Below, piece after piece: positions 1-10,216 of a stretch of 64,000 nt of DNA. Positions within the stretch are counted from its first letter, which is position 1, and every line of letters begins with the position of its first letter. Below the pieces are notes generated by a model. That model ran no database searches. It worked only from the letters and a program-made list of their open reading frames with translations, and had not been told where the DNA came from. The DNA comes from Trichoplax sp. H2 (Eukaryota; Placozoa; Uniplacotomia; Trichoplacea), in NCBI GenBank assembly GCA_003344405.1, contig NOWV01000208.1, forward strand, positions 62,001-126,000, given 5' to 3'. The position numbers and the translations under genes were made by a program.

Positions 1-299
1 ACGAAAATTTATCTAATAAGGATAAAATCTAACGACATATTCCTAAATAGTTCCTGCGAAACTGTACGAAGAATTCGATAAAAAGATTAACTTTTTCAGT
101 AATGCTTATACTACTGATTATTGATACGTAGTTCCACAGGATTTGATATTAGAGTCGTTAGAGTATTCTTTTGAAAAAGAGAATCAATTTTTCTATATGG
201 AACCCTACAGACGTAAATAATTTTCAATCAATCTTAAAATTAACCATGATAGCGGAAGTAATTTCAAGCGCAGCGGGTATAATGTATTTCTATATTCAG
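1..299. other. left-edge noncoding flank
   Basis: This AT-rich stretch lies 3' of the first receptor gene, which is on the minus strand. A 64-codon plus-strand frame at 171-365 runs into the receptor 3' end and shows no family features, so I treat it as chance. No RNA gene or repeat was recognised. Confidence 0.5.
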
Positions 300-1328
300 T
301 TAATAAACTGGTACCATATGAATAGTAGACTGAACTCGATAGCGGCATTGCAATTTACAAGTTAAAGCTTGTCTTAATGTTGTATTCATACAAAAGTAAA
401 TAATTGGATTTGCTAAACAAGAAAAATATCCAACAATAAAACAAATTTGTATTATTTGAGCTTGAGTTTGAGATAGGCTGAGCATGTAGTTAAATGAACT
501 TTGACCAGAAAAAGCAAAGATAATATAAACGATTAATATAGGACAAGTTAATGACAAAAATATTATAGTCACGATAGACAGCGATTTAATGAGTTTAATA
601 TGATGCTTTCTAGTCAATTCAAAAGTCGATAAAGTCCTTCGACTGTCGATTCCTTTAGCTAGCACACTCATTATTTTAGCGTACTTAGTCATAACTATAA
701 TCGCCGGTATTATGCAGGCTACTATAAGAAGAAGGATAAAATAAGTTACGTTAAAAGTTCTTCTTCTGTTCATGATATCACACATTCGCGATGATGGATA
801 AATTGTCATCAAGACTGCAAATGGTATTGCTGCAATAGTACCAATCGACCAGATCAATCCAATAAGAATAGCTAATTTCCAGTAAGAATTAAAGAGAGTT
901 CTTCGACAACTTTTCGTAGTTAAAATAAAATTTCGATCAATACTGATGGCACTTAGGGTTAATGTCGATGCAATTACACTACATACGTTGGCAAAGCCGA
1001 CTAATTTGCAAGCTACAGATGCGGATAAGACTGAAAGAGTTTTGCTTGATAAGATGGCATTTAATGATGCTGCTGATAATCCAGAGACGAGAAATATACA
1101 ATCTGATATAGCCATATTAAAGACTAAATAAAATGTTGGTGTATGAAGTTTTTTCGTTTTTGTTATAGCCAAACAAATTAATCCGTTGGTAATAAGTCCG
1201 AACAAAGTCAACCCTGATAGAACTAACGCAGATAAAGATGAAGCTACAGGGCTGTTAGTTCTATTACCAAATGAGACCGAAAGATTTACGGATGTTTTTT
1301 CCAAATTTAAGATAGTGGATCTATTCAT
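300..1328 (-). CDS. class A (rhodopsin-like) GPCR, intronless, DRN variant
   Basis: This is a complete single-exon seven-transmembrane receptor of 342 aa that should act at the plasma membrane through heterotrimeric G proteins; its ligand is unknown. The ATG at 1326-1328 is followed by sequons NRS (residue 2), NLS (15) and NRT (22). TM1 carries the GLITN motif near residue 48 and TM2 has MAISD with D76. C107 at the top of TM3 and C183 in ECL2 form the expected disulfide pair. The end of TM3 reads DRN (131-133) instead of DRY. TM6 keeps its proline (P263), but the toggle position before it is Thr, not Trp. TM7 has NPIIY (307-311). The C-tail is short (about 25 residues) and includes C324 and C328, which could be palmitoylated. 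It is the most divergent intact receptor here. Family assignment is firm; subfamily and ligand cannot be given. Confidence 0.93.
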   Translation of the reverse strand: MNRSTILNLEKTSVNLSVSFGNRTNSPVASSLSALVLSGLTLFGLITNGLICLAITKTKKLHTPTFYLVFNMAISDCIFLVSGLSAASLNAILSSKTLSVLSASVACKLVGFANVCSVIASTLTLSAISIDRNFILTTKSCRRTLFNSYWKLAILIGLIWSIGTIAAIPFAVLMTIYPSSRMCDIMNRRRTFNVTYFILLLIVACIIPAIIVMTKYAKIMSVLAKGIDSRRTLSTFELTRKHHIKLIKSLSIVTIIFLSLTCPILIVYIIFAFSGQSSFNYMLSLSQTQAQIIQICFIVGYFSCLANPIIYFCMNTTLRQALTCKLQCRYRVQSTIHMVPVY

Positions 1329-1509
1329 AATTCCTTTTACACCTATATACTTGAAGCATAAATGTGATACAACTATTTTACATCAGAGAAATTTATATCT
1401 GACATTTACCTATTGTTTATTAAATAAGGATTGCTATAGTATGGTAAGATAATAAGCTAAAATAGGAAAACGAAATAATTTTATGAAATAATAAATAAAT
1501 AACCAAAGT

Positions 1510-2489
1510 ATTAACTCTATTGTACCGTACTTCCTATTGTACGTCAACCCATTTATCCTTATTATTTAGCGTTTTTCTATAGTGCATTTAGCCACTGTAT
1601 TTTAATTTTACGGTTAAATATTGTAATAAAATATTCTAACAGGTATAAAGCAAATTTTTCTGGTTATGAAATTACTACATGACNNNNNNNNNNNNNNNNN
1701 NNNTTTTTTTATTATAGGTATAGCAATATCCTATAATAATACTAGAACTGATAACAACATCAATGTTTTATTTTTTAACTGAATTATAAATATGAAATTA
1801 AATAATAATACTTTACATCCTTTGATGAATAAAACGTTCTACTTGCATCTCATTGCTAATTTCTTCTAGATTACAAGTAATTGCATTGATATTGAATGAA
1901 TTATTATAAGATACAGTAAACATTAACGGTGATAAAAATGTTAGTAGTTGTCACAACCCTCACTTGTGGCAAAGGAAAGTAAAGAACTCTAGTGTAGTTA
2001 CTTAAAACTTGGGCTATTTCTCCCAGTACTTTCAGTTTCTATGAGAGAAGTATTTGAGAACTCGATTTCTCGGCTGATCTCCACAGACAACTGACTAATT
2101 ATTACACTATTCTTCACGATATGAGTCTTGCCGTTTCTTGAGCAATTACTTTCTTTATTCTACAAGCACACGCGCTTAAATAGGTTTCTACAGTGAATTC
2201 CAATATTAACGAGTGAGAATTCATGCTTTACAAGTTACATTAATTAGTATAATACCATTACTAAATATACATGTCGATATTCTCAGACTTAGATAGCTAC
2301 AAGCTATCAGGTGTTATTAACTCTATTGTACCGTATTTCCTATTGTACATCAACCCATTTATCCTTATTATTTAGCGTTTTTCTATAGTGCATTTAGCCA
2401 CTGTATTTTAATTTTACGGTTAAATATTGTAATAAAATATTCTAACAGGTATAAAGCAAATTTTTCTGGTTATGAAATTACTACATGAC
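1510..2489. repeat. gap-flanking duplicate (1510-1683 and 2316-2489)
   Basis: The 174 bases immediately left of the 20-N gap (1684-1703) recur as 2316-2489 with only about two mismatches by eye. The right copy continues into unique DNA, while the left copy stops exactly at the gap. That pattern is typical of a contig end that failed to merge with its allelic or overlapping partner. It could also be a genuine direct repeat. Confidence 0.8.
1949..2315. mobile_element. LTR-like element, truncated copy of the 46083 family
   Basis: The element begins TGTCACAACC, with an immediate inverted motif (CACAA ... TTGTGG). It is homologous along its length to the element at 46083-46663. The other terminus is missing and no matching target-site duplication was found. 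A small hairpin (GATAGC ... GCTATC) lies near 2292-2308. It is likely a truncated or recombined solo LTR. Confidence 0.55.
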
Positions 2490-3301
2490 CAATGAATTTT
2501 GATTGCAATATATTTTATGCTGCAAATTTGAAATGATACTTCATCATGATTTTTAAATCTGCTATCTATGCCAATTCTCAAATTTAGATAATCTTATGAG
2601 ATTGTAGTGATACATAAGTATTACAGATAACACCATTAATCTAAATAGCATTGGTTTGCTTCCTAATCATAATACCTATATCATCTTTAAGCTTATTAAA
2701 CTATTATTTAATTTATTAAATAAATAACAATATTCAGGCCTGGTGCAACTGATTGTAGTTTCTGTGAAATGAACGGGTTTTTATTCTTTAGTTTCGCATT
2801 TTATTAATATAAAATTCGAGTTGCTAAAATCAAGTAAAGCTCTAGTTTAAGATATAGCAAATGATTAGTTCTGCATTTAAAATCATTATTTATTATGGCT
2901 ATCGGAGAATCAATTTTTCTTGCCTTATAAGAAGCTTTAAAAGCGAGGAAGATGAGCCGGATAATGGGTTTAAATTTAGAGAAATCACTTCATTCGGTCC
3001 ATATAAACGCAATTCAATATGCTCTTATAAAAGTTTACTCAGTAGCTAAGAATATAATTAATATTTCACTTGAAAATAGAACTTTCATCTCGTTGTCAAC
3101 TGCAATCATTTATGAATACTTTGTTAAGCATAACCGGATATTCTACGTCATATAGTATCTTTCTTTCTGTTATTATTGCATTTTCAAAATAGATCGCTAT
3201 GGCAACCAGCTTTTAATCGCTTTTTTGGTTATGTTATTAACCGTTAATTTAACTCTAGAATGCTTATGAGCTAGAACGAGACAGAATACCGTAGTATCCA
3301 T

Positions 3302-3665
3302 ATGTAAAGTAATCAGTATTATAATTGTAGACTATTAGCCATGTTTAATATGACATACGGTAGCATCTTTTCTATATTTATTTTATGATATATTTAGCAG
3401 CCCATAACTATAGACTGTATGCATAGACACTATGCTAGAGTACAAATGACAATATATAGCATGATCTTGCTACTAATAAGGTTAGAGGTAGAAATAGAAT
3501 TGCTGGATATGTATAAAATATGGTAGAATGCTGCTCCGCTGATTGTAGCTGCGAAGGCCACAGAGAGTATAAAAGGTGGAGACATTAGATTATTAGATTG
3601 TTCTTTCTATAAGTCTTTCAGAAGTTGTATTCGGCTAGAGTAGAGCTGTATTAGATCTAATAAGT
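3302..3665 (+). mobile_element. truncated solo LTR, TATA family (551-bp type)
   Basis: This is a diverged copy of the LTR family seen at 8821, 14827, 30653, 36833 and 48349. It begins TGTAAAG, has a TATAAAAGG box near 3570 and loses homology near 3665, just after the AATAA-type region. The element interior is shortened before the TATA box, which removes the antisense frame seen in other copies. Confidence 0.65.
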
Positions 3666-3765
3666 AGTCTTGATTAGTAAAAGATGCTGCTATTGTTACC
3701 TTATAGTGAGGCTGTAAGCACTTATTTCCTGTAGAATGAGTGATCTTCAGGAAGTTATATTTTAA

Positions 3766-4300
3766 ATTAATAAAGATCTTCTCAAATTTTATTTTCTACC
3801 GTAATTATAAGATATAATAAATTCGCTGAAATAAATGTGACGATACCTTTCTGGTATCCGATAGCTAATTTGCAAACTAAATGAGAGAAACCTGTTCTAT
3901 TCATACGAATATTATTTATCAGGGGTAGTATTTCAATTTTTATAAAGGCTAATGCAACATTAATAATATTTACCTAGTCGTCACTTAGATTGACACACTC
4001 TCATCTATTTCCTATTACGCCCGACACTATTCAACAAGCAGTATTGTAAATTAATAATGATCTTCTCAATTACTGTTTTGTACGGTAATTGTAGGATACA
4101 AATTCGCTGAAGTTTGTGTGATGACAGCTTTTCAGAGTCCGATAACTAGTTCCGTTAACAAAGCAAATGAGAGAAACCTGTTCTATCCATACGTATATTG
4201 TTGATTAGGGGTAGTATTTTAACTTTTGTAAAGGTTGATACAACATTAATAATATTTACCTAGTCGTCATCAAGATAAACGCGCTTTCATATACAGTATA
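3766..4300. repeat. tandem duplication, two units of about 250-284 bp
   Basis: Units starting near 3766 and 4050 share long stretches, for example GATCTTCTCAA, GAGAGAAACCTGTTCTAT and AATATTTACCTAGTCGTCA. They are roughly 80-85 percent alike by eye, so this is an old tandem duplication. It lies directly 3' of the decayed receptor at 4345-5215. No coding potential was seen. Confidence 0.7.
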
Positions 4301-4344
4301 TTCCACCACACCTGACTCTGTTTAAGAGCAGTGTGTACGTTTGA

Positions 4345-5215
4345 GATTTTACATAGCAGAAACTGTGCTTAAAACTAACCCAAAACGTGCAATAAATTGC
4401 GAAATAAAATCAACCGAATTAATTAATGTATCCTATCGGCGATGATCCTCTAAAAGATGATGCTATAAAGACTTTGATGTTTGGCAAAGAAGATGACATA
4501 TACATTACAGTTACCGCAAACATCGTTTTAATTATGTTACTCGTATAAATGCGATTAATCTGAGTTTGCCTTGTTCCAATCACGTTGGCTGTTTTGCTTG
4601 TAAATATATCTTACTATTTTTATATTCGTAATGGCCATATTAATTAAAGGCATATGATATTTTAATATATAATATACCATCATAAATGGAACGTTATAAT
4701 TTGGATCGAAATTGCGAATATCACATTAAATGAACCGTCTTGAGGTACGAAGAGAAAAGGAATGATACGTATACCAATGCCTAATGGGTATATCCAACAT
4801 GTTTATATAATTAATCTTCATTTTTACCGTTGATAAAGATCTTGTAAAGTCCTTCGATCGGTTATAATAATATAACGATCTATACTGATATTAGATAATG
4901 AAATAGCAGAAATAGAGAAACTTACATTAAGTAAGTAAATTGAACCTTTGCAGAAAATTTCAAGAAGCAATGAACAATCGGAATTACCGACAGTTATAGC
5001 GGTCAAAAATAAATAAATAATCATTCCTACTAACGCAAGCATATCGGATTTTGCCATATTACATATGAACATATATATATATGAACTATACATACAGAAA
5101 CATGAAGACTAGAACCACGAATAATCGTATAGCGAATGATGCTGTTAAGTATGACGCCATCAAAGCAGAAAAAAATGTGTAAAAGGTAAAGCAGCTATTA
5201 TGATTGCATTTCGGA
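4345..5215 (-). pseudogene. class A GPCR pseudogene, paralogue of the 16-17 kb receptor
   Basis: This is a decayed receptor. The longest open piece (4824-5093) covers TM2, TM3 and ICL2. It contains FICNMAKSD in TM2, the TM3-top cysteine in EIFCKGS and an intact DRY in SIDRYII. On both sides the homology to the 16059-17167 locus continues through stops and frameshifts. The TM4-TM7 part lies between 4345 and 4815, and the N-terminal part between 5094 and 5215. An AT dinucleotide tract near 5069-5083 coincides with the frame loss before TM2. Similarity extends into the 5' flank to about 5290, so the whole locus was duplicated. It retains the TM3 region that is missing at the 16-17 kb copy. Confidence 0.85.
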
Positions 5216-6797
5216 TATTTCGGGATTTATCTCTTGTAAAAAATTTCAATACTTGTAAACTTTGCATATCTTAGATAGCTAAATTAGAAAGAACCAATTT
5301 TCATAGATATACTGCATGGCTCTTAGTTATACGTTTTACCCATGTTACAACCAAATAAATAGATGATCTAACTATTCATTTAGTAATAATCTAATCATAA
5401 TTTGCTAATTACGCATAGAAGATTATTTAACGTTAAAGAATGCTACAGAATTGTTACAGTAATTTTAGCGAATAAAACGCTCCTCTCAGATGATAATACG
5501 CTAGAGATTATTAAGGAAATTAATTTTTCGAGATTCACTGAACTGGATAATTATTTGTCGGTATAGTTTCAAAATGCTATAGTAACAAATGTATAACAGC
5601 CATTGTTAGTGACGAAAGGGTATGCTAATAATGAATAGGGACATTATTGAACCATGAAGACGGACTCTATCTTATCAATAGAATCGGCAGCCGTACTCGC
5701 GTAGTCTTTGATTATATAGATAATGTTGTCTATGAGTTTCGAAAAAGGAACAATTTAGTTATTAATTAAGATAATAGTCATAATAGCGCTTAAAAGAATT
5801 CAATAAAGAAGATCTAATATTGGAATAAGGTAATGTACAATAAAAAAATTGAAATTCTTCTTAATAATAGGTCCCATCGTTCAATATCTTTGCTTTTCCA
5901 TACATAAAGCTATCATTTTAACTAACTCTATAAACTTGCTTTACTTCGAAGGCAATTTAACAGTATGTAGTCTTTTCGTTGATTGAGATGCAATTCTTTC
6001 GTAGCTTGATATTTTATTTGAGTATGTAGCACAATTGCGACTTTGGCAATGACCGAGACAGTATTCCAAGTTGCAAAGTATCAATTAGGAGGTCGATCCG
6101 TTGTAGCCTCTGACTTTAGATTCTTTGCAGTAAAAGCATTTGATGTACCAATGATAGCTACGCATCTCTCGCGCAGCACTTAGAACCCACAGGCTATAGA
6201 GCTAGGATGTATAAGCAACATAACAGTTTATGATATTCTAAGCTTTGGAGATTTAAAATGCAGTAATACCTTATCTCAATCTCATGATTTATAGCTTATT
6301 GAAATTTTGCCTTAAGAATGTAGAAATTATTTCTCTATTAGAATCTGCCAGAAAGCCATTTATAGGAAATGATCTTTAGTGAAGATTTCCTCAGCCGATT
6401 GATTTGAGTGACTAAACGCGTTGATATACATGTAAATAATTAATAATCAATAATCAGAATGGGGTAATGGACGTCAGTCATAGTTGGTAGATAAGTTGGT
6501 AAATGTGTAGTACATTAAATATCAGGTACGAACGGCTTGAATTCTATCAATTAAAACTAGGAAATTAATTCATATTATGCAGGTGCAAATCAGTTTATTA
6601 TAACACTTAGGATAAAAGAGCAATGGATGACAAGTGAAAGTATCTCTTATTCCAGTAAAAGTTAAGTTCAAATAAAGTTGATTCACGCCGGTACTTTTGC
6701 TTACATAATGATGCTGTGCCGAAATATATTCATTGGATCAAATTAATGACTGTCTTTAACTCTTCGATTAATAAGCTTTAATTATATAGCTTGTAGA
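5216..6797. other. intergenic, one coding-like patch
   Basis: No gene was recognised. A patch at 6022-6183 is less AT-rich and open for 53 codons on the plus strand. Its reverse complement is also nearly open, with a single TGA. It matches no family I know and may be an old exon remnant. The rest is AT-rich with scattered stops. Confidence 0.35.
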
Positions 6798-7132
6798 TGT
6801 CACGGTGCTAACTCACCGTACCAAAATAGTACATGCTTTGCGGCTACAGTGATATTGTAAGCCGAGGAGTACGTAACCAGATATAGATTGTAGACGGTAC
6901 GACTTAAATTATGATATGCTAAAGGTCATTTTTATCTATAGTTGGATTAGTAGTATTCTAAGAGATGTGTAAAAGCTTGTAGATAAAATCTATTTAAACG
7001 ATTAGACAAATTAATAAAAGTTAGTTCTCAGTTTCTAAGGTTAAAAGTATAACGGAAATCGAAGGCGTACGAACTATTGCGAGATCGTAGATTCGATCTC
7101 AACGTTATCTTGTCACACGGGAGTTTGTGACA
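6798..7132. mobile_element. solo LTR, 335 bp, TSD GTAGA
   Basis: The element runs from TGTCACGGTG to TTTGTGACA and is bounded by an exact 5-bp direct repeat, GTAGA (6793-6797 and 7133-7137). Each end carries a short hairpin: CGGTG with CACCG at the left and TGTCACA with TGTGACA at the right. A further hairpin, GAGATCG with CGATCTC, lies at about 7081-7100. An AATAAA occurs near 7012. TG...CA ends with a 5-bp duplication are the hallmark of an LTR or integrase-type insertion. A Ginger-like DNA transposon (TGTNR ends) is the alternative. Confidence 0.8.
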
Positions 7133-8675
7133 GTAGAATGCTTCAATTCAGTTATCGCTTCATTTTATGTCAGATAAGAGTTTGAGCAGTAATACTTGGT
7201 TGTACGTAAGAATGATAAAATATTACAGCCAGGGCGATTAAGTTATGATAAACGTTCTCTAACATACAAGTATTTTAGAATAGATCCTGAGATAAATCAT
7301 TAAGTCAGCGATGTCAGCAGTCAATGCAAAAATATACCTATTAATCAGGTAAAAGATAAAGTGATTAAATAAGATTAGGATCAGATTTATGATCGCATAG
7401 AAAGAAGAAAAATAATTTGATGATCAACATGCGGATATTTTAACGAAAGTAAATGCGCAATATAACATTTTCAACGATGATTTGATATCCAGAATTTTTA
7501 ATTTTCACACATACTTGTACATTCAATCGAATTTACTTTCACGCAGATGAGCTAGTATCTCATTTAGCAATTAATAATATCCATTCGATGAAGGGCACAA
7601 TAGCAGAGTTTTTCGTATAGCTGTTTTGTGACACCATATTAAAGGCTACGTGAAATGCTGGTGTGATAATTTTTCGTCTTGATAATCGCTTTGCAAATTA
7701 AGCCTTTGGCAGAAGAACTAAGTAATTAATCATGAGCATAAAAGCGTACTAAATTAAGGATTAATATATTTAATATTAACATTTCTAGACGATATGCAAG
7801 GTCTCATGGTTATATTTCTCCGTATATATTTCAAGAAATAAATGTACCGGTGAGCTGCTACTTACAATTATTAGTAGTTCTCGTCAAATTAGTAATAGTA
7901 GATACCGAAATGACTTTATTGCGGTAGTTTTATGGAATATACAATCCGAAAAATAAGTAAATGGATTAATCTATGGAATTTGGAGGGTATTTATACATTC
8001 TGTGTATCGGTCCTATTTATGGTAGCATATGGGATATTGTCTCATTGGTTATAAATGTACAGTTTATGCAGAAGATGAAATCTTGGACAACCAACAGTAT
8101 AATATAATAAAGTTGTAGGTTATCAGGCCAGTATAGCTGGAAAATAGAGTAAGGATAAATGGTCTATAAGTTTATGCAATATCAGAGCCATTTGACTTTT
8201 CATGAGCAGGCTGCTTTTTATAACTTCATTATTAAACTTGAGATATACTAGTATTAAAGTTAAATTATATGCCTTTATCATGCATGCGTCTCAAGATTAA
8301 CAAATTAAAATTGATTAAATAAATGAGTATTTAACTAAAAATTCTTATATAGTCTGATTAATCATAATCAATTTGAAGGACATAATTAGAAGCAGTATGC
8401 GTATGGTAAGTGCTTATGAAATTTGACTAATTTGCAAGGAATGGTTTCAATATAATATTGAAACAACTTATCTGAATAGCATATTCTTTAACGTTTTCCA
8501 CGTTAGTCTTAAGACAAAATCTGTATAATATGATATAGTTACATTAAAACATAAAATGTTGTTGTATGAATGCTTCTCATTTTACTATAGTCAATAAATT
8601 AATCTATAGGTTGTTGAAAGGTAAACGAAACTGTCCTTAGTTTCGTCCTTATCTCAGAAGGGTAAATTATAAGAA
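7133..8675. other. intergenic, no gene recognised
   Basis: The region is AT-rich with no recognisable coding exon. A lone terminus like those of the LTR family (GCTGTTTTGTGACA) ends at about 7633, but no partner end or target-site duplication was found. This may be a truncated element. Confidence 0.4.
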
Positions 8676-8724
8676 ATGCACGATGGAAGGGGACATTTAA
8701 TAAATGTCCCCTTCCATCGTGCAT
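8676..8724. repeat. perfect 49-bp palindrome
   Basis: Two 24-base arms are exact reverse complements around a single central A. The left arm begins ATGCACGATGGAAGGGGACA and the right arm ends with its complement, TGCAT. The arms contain GGGGAC and are richer in G+C than the surroundings. Pairing stops at both outer edges. The palindrome could extrude as a cruciform or fold as RNA with virtually no loop, unlike a microRNA precursor. Its function is unknown. Confidence 0.95.
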
Positions 8725-8820
8725 AACATTAAAATGAAGTAGGGTATTTTCAAATATAATATGCTTGTAATGTAAGGAATGCATAATGAAATCTAACTAG
8801 TTTAATTTCTTATATGGTGG

Positions 8821-9385
8821 TAATGTAAAGTAACTTAGTATTGTGAGTATAGATTATTAGCCATGTCTAGTATGATTTACGGTAGTGCCGTTTCTATATT
8901 TATCTTATGATGTATTTAGTAACCTATACTTACAGACTGTAATGGTAGACTCTATGCTACTGTAGAGTGCAGATGACTAGATACAATAAAATGTTGAGTC
9001 ACTAATAAGGTTAGAGGTAAAAATGGAACTGTAAATCACATCTTAGGATACGATTAGATCATTCTACTTTGAGTAATAGAAATAATGTCTTCGCAAATAT
9101 TGTAATCATTTGCATATTACACCAATGATGGCTTCTGTAAATAGAGTTACTAATAATAATTTAATTATGTGTAACATTAGGTAAAACGTTGCTATGCTGA
9201 TTGTAGCTGCGAAGGCTACGAAGAGTATAAAAGCAAGCGGCATTATACATCTGATTTTTATTTCTAGAGGTCTTCAATAGTTGTATTCGGCTACAGTAGA
9301 GCTGTGTGTAGCTAATCTTTGTATTAGATATAATAAAGCTCTAATTTCCTACCAATTTGAATTTTCATGATCGGATTTTATCACA
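8821..9385 (+). mobile_element. solo LTR, TATA family
   Basis: This copy of the 551-bp LTR family reads on the plus strand from TAATGTAAAG to TTATCACA. It has a GAGTATAAAAG box near 9219 and AATAAAG near 9340. Flanking pentamers GGTGG and GGTGA match at four of five positions. The antisense small frame carried by other copies is frameshifted here. Confidence 0.72.
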
Positions 9386-10216
9386 GGTGATAAAGACTAA
9401 AAGCTTACAGAAGCAATATAACGATAAAAATCTAGCATTATAATTTCTTAATCAATTAATTGATTAAGTTATTTGTCACAGATTGGCATTGTAAAAATTG
9501 GAAGTTTTACTTTAAAATTGTAATTCAATCATTGTGCATGTTTGCAAGATTATAACAAATGCTATTGCACTGTTGTTATTGCTGTTGAAAATGAAAATTT
9601 GACGCAAACATCACATTAAGAAATCATTTATGAAGTAAAAGTGATTGAATAATTTATAGATTTATGGAAAAAATCTTAAAGACTTAGCATTCGAATCCAA
9701 ATCACGTGTTATAGTTCTCAACTCTATACTTGACGGTGTCGCATTATAATGGCACTGCAAATAAGGACAACATGATTTTAATTAAGTCAATGTGTAAAGT
9801 GAAGATGTATAACTTAAACATTATTTTACGCAAGGCCAACTTAAAGATTAAAAAAGCATTTGCGATGAGATGTGACTTTCCGATGGATAATTAGCTAAAC
9901 TAATTCAATTAACTGACTTATCATGTCTTATTGCATTGTAGCTATTTGTCCAGACAAATTTTCGTGTTATTATCCATTTTAGCGAAGTAACTATTGCTTT
10001 ATCTATACTGTACTGCCGTAATCTTTATCATTCAAACATTTACGAATTTGCTTTCACACTAGACCTGCCAAATATCGCGAACTTTGATATGAAAGACTTA
10101 AATCTAGAAGTGATACCAAATTTACGTTTTGATATATACCTGAAAAAGGTAGGAAACTCTTGAAATATCTTTGATCACCTTTACATATCCAGCTAACTAT
10201 GCGGCAGCCTCACAAA
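9386..10216. other. intergenic, nothing recognised
   Basis: This is AT-rich sequence with no open frame of note, no repeat shared with other parts of the window and no RNA gene seen. Confidence 0.4.

Larger units (their letters stand above)
1329..4344. other. intergenic block with LTR remnants and one assembly gap
   Basis: No gene was recognised. The block holds a 20-N gap at 1684-1703, a flank duplication across that gap, LTR-like remnants at 1949 and 3302, and a tandem duplication at 3766-4300. Overlapping 62- and 67-codon frames at 2861-3155 have no recognisable features and are probably chance. Confidence 0.5.

Noticed and set aside
946-1452. Plus-strand frames of 61 and 88 codons
   Set aside because: They overlap the minus-strand receptor at 300-1328 and are antisense shadows of its coding sequence.
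7064-7105. Possible tRNA-like T-arm (GATTCGATCTC) near the end of the 6798-7132 element
   Set aside because: The bases form a simple hairpin (GAGATCG with CGATCTC). No acceptor stem, anticodon loop or A box lines up.
8676-8724. MicroRNA precursor interpretation of the 49-bp palindrome
   Set aside because: The loop is a single base and the arms pair perfectly, unlike a typical precursor hairpin.
8599-8784. 61-codon minus-strand frame spanning the palindrome
   Set aside because: It is open only because the palindrome lacks stops on both strands. It has no family signature.
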